Below, one piece after another: positions 6,367 to 13,275 of a stretch of DNA of 13,275 nt. Made by a program: the position numbers and the translations under genes. Positions within the stretch are counted from its first letter, which is position 1. Every line of letters begins with the position of its first letter. The notes under the pieces were generated by a model. The model ran no database searches and was not told where the DNA came from. It worked only from the letters and a program-made list of their open reading frames with translations. The stretch is taken from assembly GCA_002733465.1 (NCBI GenBank), contig NVVT01000005.1, positions 147,009-160,283 of the forward strand, in the 5' to 3' direction. Source of the stretch: Kangiella sp. (lineage in GTDB: Bacteria > Pseudomonadota > Gammaproteobacteria > Enterobacterales > Kangiellaceae).

Positions 6367-7221
6367 ATGAATCAGGAACCAATAAAGAGCAAAATTATTG
6401 AGGAAATGAGAGTTCTGCCTGAAATTAATGTTAAATCGGAAATAAGACAAAGATTAGACTTTATTAAAAAGACTTTAGTCGACTCAGGTTTAAAAACGCT
6501 AGTACTAGGAATTAGTGGAGGTATTGATTCAACAACACTCGGTAAGCTCACTCAAGTAGCCATTGACGAACTTAATGAAGAAAAGACTTCAACCGACTCC
6601 CCTTCAGACTTTAGGTTTATCGCAATTAGGTTACCCTATGGTTCTCAGGCTGATGAGCAAGATGCTCAAATGGCGCTAAGTTTTATTGAGCCATCAGTCA
6701 AACTTTGTATTAATATTAAAACCAGTGTAGATACTATGGAAGAAATGACACTAAAATCTCTAAATGAATTTAATGAAATTAATATTAGCAATGAAAAAAT
6801 TGATTTTGTTAAAGGCAATTTGAAAGCGAGAGCAAGAATGGTCGCCCAATATCAAATAGCTGGATTAGAAAATGGTTTAGTTTTAGGCACCGATCATTCC
6901 GCCGAAAACATCACCGGTTTTTTTACAAAATGGGGTGACGGCGCTTGTGATTTTGCACCACTTTTTGGTCTAAGTAAACGTCAAGTTAAACAAATCGCTA
7001 AACATTTGGGCGCACCTCAGAAATTGATAGAAAAAGCTCCCACTGCAGACTTAGAATGTTTAGCGCCATCAAAAAGTGATGAGTCTGTTTTAGGAGTTAG
7101 CTATCAACAGATCGATGATTTTTTAGAAGGCAAATCAACGGATACTACTGCTGATGCTCATATCATTTCTTTATATCAAAAAACACAACATAAACGTCAT
7201 GCAATTCCGACGATTTATTAA
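6367..7221 (+). CDS. nadE: NH3-dependent NAD+ synthetase
   Basis: Catalyses the last step of NAD synthesis: deamido-NAD + ATP + ammonia to NAD + AMP + PPi, in the cytoplasm. The 284 residues hold a single N-type ATP pyrophosphatase domain with P-loop SGGIDST (50-56), IRLPYGSQADEQDAQ, VKGNLKARARMVAQY, GTDHSAENITGFFTKWGDG and KAPTADLE. There is no glutaminase (CN-hydrolase) domain, so it must use free ammonia, as E. coli NadE (275 aa) does. It lacks the last few residues of the E. coli tail. ATG at 6367 with AAAGG eleven bases upstream. It is divergent from glnB and followed 39 bp later by pilS without an obvious terminator, so it may be co-transcribed with pilSR. Confidence 0.95.
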   Translation: MNQEPIKSKIIEEMRVLPEINVKSEIRQRLDFIKKTLVDSGLKTLVLGISGGIDSTTLGKLTQVAIDELNEEKTSTDSPSDFRFIAIRLPYGSQADEQDAQMALSFIEPSVKLCINIKTSVDTMEEMTLKSLNEFNEINISNEKIDFVKGNLKARARMVAQYQIAGLENGLVLGTDHSAENITGFFTKWGDGACDFAPLFGLSKRQVKQIAKHLGAPQKLIEKAPTADLECLAPSKSDESVLGVSYQQIDDFLEGKSTDTTADAHIISLYQKTQHKRHAIPTIY

Positions 7222-7260
7222 CTCAATTATCATGCATTTTATTATTAAAAACAAAAAATC

Positions 7261-8919
7261 ATGTCACTAAATTCATCGCCCAACTTAGCTTCAAGCAGAC
7301 AAAATCCGTCAAACCACGAGTTTCCTGTTTACTCTTCTTTTGGTTCGAGAGATACTTTTTCTTGGCGTGCGTTACGACTTTTTACTCTGTACCGGATTAC
7401 ATTTACAATTGCTTTAACTTTTTTAACTCAATTTGATAATGAAAATCCATTCTTAGGAAGTTTTTTACCCCAGCTATTTTTGCAAACAACGTTACTCTAT
7501 ATGTTATTTGCGTTAGTATTTTTTCTTGTTTCATTTTATCGCTTATTATTTAAACTGCAACTTCAATCTCAAGTACTCCTCGACATTATTTTTCTTACTG
7601 TTTTGATGCATACAAGTGGTGGCATCACCAGTGGTCTTGGTATGTTGATCGCAATTAGTACTATTAGCGCAAGTATTATGATTAGTACACCAACCAGTTT
7701 AGGTTACTCCGTAATAGCTTGTTTAGCGATTCTGGCTGAAGAAAGTTACTCTTCCTATTTTATTCCTGATTCACATCGAAATTTTACCCAAGTTGGTTTT
7801 TTATCGGTTACATTTTTGGGTACTGGTTTAATGGGATATTACCTATCTCGAAAAATTAGAGAAAGTGAAATTAAGGCTGAAGCTTCAATCCGAGGATTGG
7901 AAAATATGGAGCTCTTAAACGAAAAAATTATTGAACATATGTCAACGGGTGTAATGGTCATTGATGGATTTCAAAATATTCGATTATTAAATCGTAGTGC
8001 TTGGGCACACTTAGGCATGCCTGAATCCTATCAAAGTCGACGTTTAGAACAAGTATCAACACCTTTATCTAGGCAATTAAATTTATGGCGAAGAAAGAAA
8101 CACTTCAGGGCTAAAGCATTTAGAAACACTGCGACAGGACCCAGTTTAATTCCTAGTTTTTCAAAAATTGGCGAAACTAAAGAAAACTCTATAATCTTTT
8201 TAGATGATGCATCAACACTCAACCAACGAGCTCAAAATTTAAAGCTCGCATCTCTTGGCCGGCTCACTGCATCAATTGCGCATGAAATTCGTAATCCTTT
8301 AGGTGCACTGAGTCACGCTGCACAGTTAGTTCGTGAAGGCGAAAATTTGGACTCAGGCAGTATTGAGCTAATTGATATTATTGAAAAGAATGCTTCAAGA
8401 GTGAATGAAATAATTGAAAATATTATGCAGTTATCTGTCAGCAAAGCTGGACAAATAAAAGAGATTAATCTTTCAAAGTACCTTGTTAAATTAAAAGAAA
8501 ATTATTTGATTGCAAAAGACTCTGATACTGAAATTGATCTGCGGGTCGAATCAAACGATCTAATTGTTTATTTCGATGATTCGCAACTAAGCCAAATCAT
8601 CAATAATTTACTGGACAATGGACTAAGGCATAGTCTTCTTAATAGCGGTCGATCATTTGTCTATATTACTGTCGGCGTTGAACCGAATGACCGTACACCC
8701 TTTTTGGATGTGATTGATATAGGTGAAGGGATCAGTCCGGAAAAAGCTGAAAAGATATTTGAGCCATTTTTCACAACATCAAGAAGCGGGACGGGATTAG
8801 GACTCTACTTATCACGTGAATTATGCGATGCTAATAAAGCTAGATTAGACTATATACCATTGACCTCTGGTGGTTCCTGTTTCAGAATAAGTTTTAGCGT
8901 TAATCCAAAAACCTTATAG
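7261..8919 (+). CDS. pilS: Type IV pilus sensor histidine kinase PilS
   Basis: Inner-membrane kinase that, in Pseudomonas, monitors pilin levels and phosphorylates PilR. In its 552 residues, about six hydrophobic segments lie between 40 and 195 (among them LFALVFFLVSFY, VLLDIIFLTVLMHTSGG and VGFLSVTFLGTGLMGYYLS). A PAS-like stretch follows (about 213-320), then the dimerisation/phosphoacceptor domain SLGRLTASIAHEIRNPLGAL with His341. The ATPase domain shows the N box INNLLDNGLRHS (447-458), DIGEGIS (486-492), the F box EKIFEPFF (497-504) and GTGLGLYLS (510-518). Length resembles P. aeruginosa PilS (530 aa). The N-terminal 35 residues are Ser/Asn-rich and hydrophilic. ATG at 7261 has no recognisable SD. 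pilR follows 17 bp downstream. Confidence 0.93.
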   Translation: MSLNSSPNLASSRQNPSNHEFPVYSSFGSRDTFSWRALRLFTLYRITFTIALTFLTQFDNENPFLGSFLPQLFLQTTLLYMLFALVFFLVSFYRLLFKLQLQSQVLLDIIFLTVLMHTSGGITSGLGMLIAISTISASIMISTPTSLGYSVIACLAILAEESYSSYFIPDSHRNFTQVGFLSVTFLGTGLMGYYLSRKIRESEIKAEASIRGLENMELLNEKIIEHMSTGVMVIDGFQNIRLLNRSAWAHLGMPESYQSRRLEQVSTPLSRQLNLWRRKKHFRAKAFRNTATGPSLIPSFSKIGETKENSIIFLDDASTLNQRAQNLKLASLGRLTASIAHEIRNPLGALSHAAQLVREGENLDSGSIELIDIIEKNASRVNEIIENIMQLSVSKAGQIKEINLSKYLVKLKENYLIAKDSDTEIDLRVESNDLIVYFDDSQLSQIINNLLDNGLRHSLLNSGRSFVYITVGVEPNDRTPFLDVIDIGEGISPEKAEKIFEPFFTTSRSGTGLGLYLSRELCDANKARLDYIPLTSGGSCFRISFSVNPKTL

Positions 8920-8936
8920 AGTGTAAAAATATTTTT

Positions 8937-10433
8937 ATGAATAAAGACCCTACAAATAAATCTTCAAGCAGTAAATCTCAGACACTCGCATTAATCGTTG
9001 ATGATGAACCCGATATTCTACAACTATTAGGTATTACTTTATCTCGAATGGATATCTTAACCTGCAAAGCAGAGACAATAGCAGAAGCCAAAGATTTATT
9101 GGAGAATGAAGACTTTGATTTTTGTTTAACAGACATGCGATTGCCAGATGGCGATGGTATTGATTTAATTAAACATATTCAAAGTTCTTTCCCTAACCTA
9201 CCGGTTGCTTTAATCACTGCACATGGAAATATGGACACGGCAGTTGAAGCTATGAAAGCAGGCGCATTTGATTTTTTATCTAAGCCCGTTAACCTTGTCG
9301 CATTACGCAGTTTAATTTCAAATGCGGTTAACTTAAATAAAATTAGGAATAAAGATTCTGATGTCGAAAATTTATCCGATAGCAATGAACCTATTAATAC
9401 CATAAGCACTAAACTTGATTCATCAACTAAAACGCCACCTGAAATTCTAATCCAATCGTCTAGCCAAAAGAAACAACTAATTGGTAATTCTCCAGCGATG
9501 CTTTCACTCAAAAAAATGATTTTAAAGTTAGCTCGTAGTCAGGCACCAGTATTAATTAATGGTGAGTCCGGTACAGGGAAAGAACTTGTAGCTCGATTAA
9601 TTCATCATAAAGGCCCCAGATTAAAACAGCCTTTTGTTCCAGTAAATTGTGGCGCCATTCCCTCAGAGTTAATGGAAAGTGAATTTTTTGGACATATGAA
9701 AGGAAGTTTTACGGGAGCCATTAAAGATAAGAAAGGTTTGTTTCAAATGGCCGATGGCGGAACACTTTTTTTAGATGAAATTGCCGAATTACCAGTAGCA
9801 ATGCAAGTAAAACTGTTAAGAGCCATTCAGGAAAAAGCTGTAAGACCGGTTGGATCTGAGCATGAAATTCCCGTCGACACTCGAATTTTAAGTGCTAGTC
9901 ATAGAGATTTATCTTTACAAGTTGAACAGGGAAATTTTAGACAAGATCTTTACTATCGAATCAATGTTATCGAACTAAAAGTGCCTTCGTTAAAAGATAG
10001 AAAAGAAGATATTCCGCAATTAGTAGAGTATTTATTTAAACAAATGAATTTAAATGATACAAAATCTAACCGAGAAACAGAAACTCGTTTGACTCAAAAT
10101 GCCTTAGATGGATTAATGAATTATCCTTTTCCTGGAAACATAAGAGAATTGGAAAATATTTTGGAACGAGCCGTCACGTTAGTCGATGAGTATAATATTT
10201 CATTAAAAGATTTAAACTTACCCGATCTACATCATCCAAACACTTCTCAAACATCCCTCGAAGATTCCGGTAGAGGCGATATACCACTAGAAGAATATTT
10301 AAATATGCTGGAGTCGAAAGAGATTTTGTCAGCATTAAAGCTTGCCAATGGCAATAAGACTCAGGCAGCCAAAGCGCTCGGCATTGGTTATAGAGCTATG
10401 CGATATAAGTTGCAAAATCTAGACATTAATTAA
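8937..10433 (+). CDS. pilR: Type IV pilus sigma-54 response regulator PilR
   Basis: NtrC-family activator that switches on sigma-54 promoters such as pilA when phosphorylated by PilS. The 498 residues start with a receiver domain: VDDEPD (21-26), phosphoacceptor Asp66 in LTDMRLPDGDG, and Lys116 in FLSKP. A low-complexity linker (140-178) leads to the AAA+ domain: Walker A GESGTGKE (209-216), sigma-54 contact loop GSFTGA (256-261), Walker B GTLFLDEI (275-282), and QDLYYRINVIEL. The Fis-type helix-turn-helix is GNKTQAAKALGIGYRAMRY (472-490). GSFTGA instead of GAFTGA and the C-terminal pattern agree with Pseudomonas PilR as I recall it. ATG at 8937, weak SD. No sigma-54 promoter was found in this window, so its target pilin gene is elsewhere. 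Confidence 0.95.
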   Translation: MNKDPTNKSSSSKSQTLALIVDDEPDILQLLGITLSRMDILTCKAETIAEAKDLLENEDFDFCLTDMRLPDGDGIDLIKHIQSSFPNLPVALITAHGNMDTAVEAMKAGAFDFLSKPVNLVALRSLISNAVNLNKIRNKDSDVENLSDSNEPINTISTKLDSSTKTPPEILIQSSSQKKQLIGNSPAMLSLKKMILKLARSQAPVLINGESGTGKELVARLIHHKGPRLKQPFVPVNCGAIPSELMESEFFGHMKGSFTGAIKDKKGLFQMADGGTLFLDEIAELPVAMQVKLLRAIQEKAVRPVGSEHEIPVDTRILSASHRDLSLQVEQGNFRQDLYYRINVIELKVPSLKDRKEDIPQLVEYLFKQMNLNDTKSNRETETRLTQNALDGLMNYPFPGNIRELENILERAVTLVDEYNISLKDLNLPDLHHPNTSQTSLEDSGRGDIPLEEYLNMLESKEILSALKLANGNKTQAAKALGIGYRAMRYKLQNLDIN

Positions 10434-10540
10434 TTCTGCAAATAGCCAATATCTCACGCTCTATCAAGTCTTTTTATCACCCTACAAAACGTTTTTCTAC
10501 TTTCACCCTTCAGAATTACCCTATTTTCTATTGTTTAGCG

Positions 10541-10584
10541 CTGTTGTAAAGTATTCAACAGTTAAGCTTCAGGATGAACTTAAC
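10541..10584. repeat. Two adjoining inverted repeats upstream of fimT
   Basis: CTGTTG (10541-10546) pairs with CAACAG (10556-10561), spacer 9. GTTAAG (10561-10566) pairs with CTTAAC (10579-10584), spacer 12. They share one base and sit 40 bp before the fimT ATG, ahead of a -10-like TAGAAT (10592-10597). They could be operator half-sites. CTGT-N13-ACAG is not a standard SOS box (N8). Confidence 0.4.
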
Positions 10585-10612
10585 TTTAACCTAGAATCAT
10601 TAAATATAAGTT

Positions 10613-10618
10613 AAGGAG
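10613..10618 (+). promoter_or_regulatory. Strong ribosome binding site of fimT
   Basis: AAGGAG ends six bases before the ATG at 10625. It fixes the start of fimT and so the 24-residue leader, although shorter leaders are commoner in this family. It is the best SD in the window. Confidence 0.85.
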
Positions 10619-10624
10619 AACAAA

Positions 10625-11233
10625 ATGATAAAAGAATCAATAAAAAGATTATCCACAAAACGTCTTTCAACAAACCTCTATCAAAAGCAATCCGCATTTA
10701 CCCTAATTGAATTACTTATCACTTTAGCATTAATGTTTATACTTACCGGAATGGCATTGCCCTCTTTTCAGGAAGTACTTGATAACAGCAAATTAACGAC
10801 CCAAGTTGATGGATTAGTCAAAACACTAAAGCTCGCACGTACAACGGCAATAACGTCTAATCAAAAAGTAACCATTTGCCCAACAGACGATTCAAAAAAA
10901 TGCCTATCAGATTGGTCAGTAGGTTACATGAGTTTTATTGACGAAAATGGCGATAGAAAGCTAAATGGAAAGGAAACAATTATGTCTTTCTTTAAAAATC
11001 AAAATAAAAAATCGACTCTCAGCTGGAAGGCGTTTGGTTTTAGAAAATCATTACAGTGGTTAGCAACCGGTATAACCAATCATCAAAATGGCAGTTTTCA
11101 ATTTTGTTATAATAACGATGCGAGCATGTCGAGAGCGCTCATTATTACTAAAGCAGGTCGCATCAGATATTCAAAAGATACTGATGACGATAACATTCAT
11201 GAAAATTCTAGAGGGAAACCGCTTATTTGCTAA
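10625..11233 (+). CDS. fimT: FimT/GspH-family minor type IV pilin
   Basis: Minor pilin cleaved by the prepilin peptidase PilD and placed in or under the pilus tip. FimT proteins bind DNA during natural transformation. The 202-residue precursor has a 24-residue basic leader, then the cleavage site SA|FTLIELLITLALMF with Glu at mature position 5 and the N-terminal hydrophobic helix. Position -1 is Ala instead of the usual Gly. The globular part has the GspH/FimT pattern: LKLARTTAITSNQKVTICP, Cys85 and Cys93 as a likely disulfide, and DWSVGYMSFIDENGD. Cys161 and Cys202 are a second likely pair. G178-R179-I-R181 matches the GRxR motif described for DNA-binding FimT. The leader repeats KRLST twice. 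No other minor pilin gene (pilV, pilW, pilX, pilY1, pilE) follows; thiI converges on it. Confidence 0.88.
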   Translation: MIKESIKRLSTKRLSTNLYQKQSAFTLIELLITLALMFILTGMALPSFQEVLDNSKLTTQVDGLVKTLKLARTTAITSNQKVTICPTDDSKKCLSDWSVGYMSFIDENGDRKLNGKETIMSFFKNQNKKSTLSWKAFGFRKSLQWLATGITNHQNGSFQFCYNNDASMSRALIITKAGRIRYSKDTDDDNIHENSRGKPLIC

Positions 11234-11244
11234 AGCTCATTGTG

Positions 11245-11346
11245 AACGGGGTCGGAGTCGCCTCTGACAACAAGTTCGATATCAAAATTAAAATATTATT
11301 TAAATGGAAAATATATTTTCCATTTAAGAGCGACTCCGACCCCGTT
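11245..11346. repeat. REPIN/MITE-like element between fimT and thiI
   Basis: AACGGGGTCGGAGTCGC at 11245-11261 and its exact reverse complement at 11330-11346 bracket a 102-bp element. The left arm also makes a small hairpin on its own: GTCGGAG (11251-11257), loop TCGC, then CTCTGAC (11262-11268) with one G-T pair. The inner half holds a separate 28-bp perfect palindrome (11300-11327). Two inverted GC-rich units in an AT-rich genome, in a convergent 3'-3' gap, is the layout of REP doublets (REPINs) spread by RAYT transposases. No ORF is inside. It may also act as a two-way transcription stop. Confidence 0.75.
11300..11327. repeat. 28-bp perfect palindrome inside the REPIN-like element
   Basis: TTAAATGGAAAATA (11300-11313) is followed directly by its exact reverse complement (11314-11327). 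It is centred at 11313.5, not at the centre of the outer arms (11295.5), so it is a separate unit placed two bases from the right arm. As RNA it would be a long AT-rich hairpin. Confidence 0.8.
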
Positions 11347-11372
11347 TAGACGCTCCTGATTATAAAATATAA

Positions 11373-12833
11373 CTAAGGTTGATAAACTTTCACGTTAAAA
11401 CCCTTTTCAATTAACTCTTCAGCCTGCAATTGGCTCATAATACCTTTGTCACAATAGAGTAAATAAGTTTTATCGTTTTTGATATCTGCTGACGATTGCA
11501 GTTTAAAAAATGGAATGGCTAACACTTCATTTTTAGTTAAACTAAGTGGTTTTGTTGCTAACTCTTGAGGATGGCGAATATCAATAATCACATCGTCTTT
11601 TTTAGGAAGATTAACAATTTCAATCGACTCAATATTCATATTACTTTTATAAAGCTGATCAATATTTTCAACTTTACGATCATCAAAGGCTTTATCTAGA
11701 ATATCGAAATCAAATCGCCCTTCTTCTCTTTCGATCTTTTCAATTTTTGCACGTGTAGTTGGCTTATTTGAAATGACACCACAATACTCAGGCATTACCG
11801 CGGCAAATTCTTCAGTACCAATTTTGCGAGATAATTTAACAATGTCAGGTTTATCCATAACAATAAGCGGACGCATAACGAGTTGATTTGAAACCTTGTC
11901 GATCACTGAAAGGTTTGTAAGCGTTTGACTCGATACTTGCCCGACCGCTTCACCGGTTACAATAGCGGGAGCATTAAACTCCTCAGCAACTTTGTCAGCT
12001 ACTCTTAACATCATTCGTTTAAGAATAACGCCCATTTGAGATTGATCGACCTTATTTAATATTTCTGCGACCACCGGCTCAAACGGAATAGTAATAAAGA
12101 GTACTCGGTGAGAGGAGGCATATTTTTCCCATAAATAGTGAGCCACTTGTTTAACACCCACTTCATGTGTAATCCCTCCCAAATTAAAAAACAAATAATG
12201 GGTACGAATACCTCTTTTAATCATCAAATAGCTGGAAACGGTAGAATCAAATCCCCCTGATATTAAACTCACACAAGACTCTTGTTGACCAATTGGAAAC
12301 CCGCCCAAGCCATCATAGCGCTCCTGTACAGCAAATAGTTCATCATCCTTCAATTCTAGTTGAACCAAAACTTCAGGATTTTTTAATTTAACGCCCGCAG
12401 AGTTGCTATTTTGATACAACGCACCGCCAATCTGTCGTTCCATTTCTATCGATTTAAAAGGATGAGTCCCTGTTCGTTTAGCTCTAAGACAAAATGTTTT
12501 GTTTTCAACTTTATCTTTGTATTGCTCAACAACAATTTTAGCAATCTCATCCATATAATTAGACACGTTTGCAGATAATTGATGAGTATTCACTTTAAGA
12601 ATGAATTCTATACCCGGTGTTCGTTGCAAGATATCAATCAACTGACTTTCAAGATGGTAGTCATCTTGCTTAAGATCAACTTCTAGCCGATCCCACGTTC
12701 CATGCACTTGTGGTTGCTCAATAATTGCAGATAGAATTTTTTTAATATTTTTACGTAATTGGGAAATAAATTGTTTACGAACCGGGCGGCTCTTTACGAT
12801 AATTTCTGGGAAAAGCTTAATAACGAACTTCAT
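11373..12833 (-). CDS. thiI: tRNA 4-thiouridine synthetase ThiI with rhodanese domain
   Basis: Adenylates U8 of tRNA and transfers sulfur to make 4-thiouridine (near-UV sensing); it also supplies sulfur for the thiamine thiazole. The 486 residues contain a ferredoxin-like plus THUMP region, the PP-loop SGGFDS (192-197), FFNLGGITHEVGVKQVAHYLW, GEAVGQVSSQTLTNL, Cys351 in MPEYCGV and the C-terminal rhodanese domain with the persulfide Cys461 in LLYCDKGIMS. Both cysteines correspond to E. coli C344 and C456, so it should be the full sulfurtransferase form. The start chosen is ATG 12833 (MKFVIKLFPEI, as in E. coli), with GGA seven bases upstream. A GTG at 12872 would add 13 non-conserved residues. 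It is convergent with fimT. Confidence 0.95.
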   Translation of the reverse strand: MKFVIKLFPEIIVKSRPVRKQFISQLRKNIKKILSAIIEQPQVHGTWDRLEVDLKQDDYHLESQLIDILQRTPGIEFILKVNTHQLSANVSNYMDEIAKIVVEQYKDKVENKTFCLRAKRTGTHPFKSIEMERQIGGALYQNSNSAGVKLKNPEVLVQLELKDDELFAVQERYDGLGGFPIGQQESCVSLISGGFDSTVSSYLMIKRGIRTHYLFFNLGGITHEVGVKQVAHYLWEKYASSHRVLFITIPFEPVVAEILNKVDQSQMGVILKRMMLRVADKVAEEFNAPAIVTGEAVGQVSSQTLTNLSVIDKVSNQLVMRPLIVMDKPDIVKLSRKIGTEEFAAVMPEYCGVISNKPTTRAKIEKIEREEGRFDFDILDKAFDDRKVENIDQLYKSNMNIESIEIVNLPKKDDVIIDIRHPQELATKPLSLTKNEVLAIPFFKLQSSADIKNDKTYLLYCDKGIMSQLQAEELIEKGFNVKVYQP

Positions 12834-12905
12834 AGATTGATCCAAAATAGCGCAATTATTGCCTCCGAGCACTCATTTCATAGAAGAATGATGTTTAGAG
12901 GATAT

Positions 12906-12924
12906 AAAAAAACGCTATTCTAGC
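12906..12924 (-). terminator. Weak possible terminator after lexA
   Basis: On the minus strand GCTA-gaa-TAGC (12924-12914) is followed by G and seven T (12912-12906). The stem is only 4 bp, so strength is doubtful. Closer to lexA, AAGTCTA (12950-12956) pairs with TAGACTT (12971-12977), overlapping the lexA stop but without a T-run. Confidence 0.3.
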
Positions 12925-12976
12925 TTATCATTGAATATAAACCCAGCCTAAGTCTAATTGATTTAGGTAATAGACT

Positions 12977-13275
12977 TTAAGCTCGAATCAACCCAACAAA
13001 AAGCCCTTCAATCGCTAAATCTTCGGCAGGAAGAATAATAGGCTCATAAAAATCATTTGCAGGCTGTAAGACAGCATTAGCGCCCTGCATTTCCAATCGC
13101 TTTACCGTCACTTCATCTTCTATTCTTGCAACTATAATTTGACCCACATTGGCCGTTTGAGTTTTCCTAACAGCAATCAAATCACCATCGAGAATTCCGG
13201 CATCAATCATGCTATCGCCACGAACGCGTAGCAGAAAAGTAGGTTTCTTACGTTGCAAAACTTCAGGGATAGTGA
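12977..13275 (-). CDS. lexA: LexA repressor, C-terminal part (runs off the right edge)
   Basis: SOS-response repressor that cleaves itself when RecA filaments form. About 98 C-terminal codons are visible, covering the S24 latent peptidase domain. The sequence runs PTFLLRVRGDSMIDAGILDGD, with the catalytic Ser at codon 13211-13213, then VARIEDEVTVKRL, with the general-base Lys at 13100-13102, and ends AIEGLFVGLIRA. The reading frame stays open to the window edge, so the Ala-Gly cleavage site and the DNA-binding domain lie outside. The in-frame TTG at 13258 is internal, not a start. Other S24 proteins such as UmuD or phage repressors share the fold. The close match to LexA around EDEVTVKRL and the ending favours LexA. 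Confidence 0.9.
   Translation of the reverse strand, partial: TIPEVLQRKKPTFLLRVRGDSMIDAGILDGDLIAVRKTQTANVGQIIVARIEDEVTVKRLEMQGANAVLQPANDFYEPIILPAEDLAIEGLFVGLIRA

Noticed and set aside
9179..9511. Minus-strand open frame of 110 codons inside pilR.
   Set aside because: It is antisense to the receiver domain and linker of a clear PilR. The composition is that of a reverse-frame shadow.
10541..10561. Possible LexA (SOS) box CTGT...ACAG upstream of fimT.
   Set aside because: The spacer between CTGT and ACAG is 13 bases, not 8, so it is not a standard SOS box.
10434..10624. Sigma-54 promoter for fimT driven by the adjacent PilR.
   Set aside because: No GG-N10-GC (-24/-12) pattern of useful quality was found on the plus strand.
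12834..12872. Extended thiI start at GTG 12872 with GGAGG nearby.
   Set aside because: The 13 extra residues are not conserved. The GGAGG lies inside the extension, not before the GTG, while ATG 12833 matches the family start and has GGA at seven bases.
13256..13258. TTG that could be read as the start of a short S24 protein.
   Set aside because: The frame is open to the window edge with LexA-like residues before it, so it is an internal Leu codon of lexA.
1..13275. CRISPR arrays, tRNA/rRNA genes, toxin-antitoxin pairs, transposase or phage genes.
   Set aside because: No regularly spaced repeats, no RNA gene signatures and no such coding regions were seen. Apart from the small repeat element the window is ordinary core genome.

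Overview
This window looks like chromosomal core DNA from a low-GC, probably marine, gammaproteobacterium with type IV pili. The evidence is the gene content and order: a divergent bamD / rluD-pgeF pair as in E. coli and its relatives, an FNR-type regulator next to oxygen-independent hemN, a GlnB-type PII, PilS/PilR, a ThiI with a rhodanese tail, and a LexA fragment. The combination and AT-richness would fit something like a Kangiella/Aliikangiella-type organism, but that placement is inference from general knowledge. I see no phage, integrase, transposase, CRISPR or tRNA gene.

Left part (1-2750, all minus strand): the 5' part of fnr (cut by the window edge) lies downstream of hemN. Upstream of hemN is a plausible FNR site placed where a class II FNR-activated promoter would have it, so the regulator may switch on its neighbour for heme synthesis without oxygen. 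A PlsC-like acyltransferase with an altered FPEG motif closes a likely three-gene rluD-pgeF-acyltransferase unit (4736 to 2024, minus).

Middle (4737-7221): bamD is divergent from rluD across a 204-bp region holding a perfect odd-length palindrome. bamD ends in a terminator hairpin that contains its own stop codon. It converges on glnB, which is divergent from nadE. PII senses nitrogen/energy status and this NadE uses ammonia, so the pairing is suggestive. The 269 bp between them hold a possible nadE promoter and an inverted repeat.

Right part (7261-13275): nadE is followed closely by pilS and pilR (sensor kinase and sigma-54 activator of pilin genes), then by a lone fimT minor pilin with its own strong ribosome binding site. 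fimT converges on thiI, and a 102-bp double-inverted-repeat element of REPIN/MITE type sits between the two 3' ends. The window ends inside lexA (C-terminal peptidase half visible).

No obviously new multi-gene system is present. The best leads are the REPIN-like element, the glnB/nadE arrangement, the FNR-hemN promoter, and the isolated FimT with an Ala(-1) prepilin site and a GRxR DNA-binding motif. Several starts are not ATG (rluD GTG, fnr GTG), and those of thiI and pgeF need trimming to internal ATGs.
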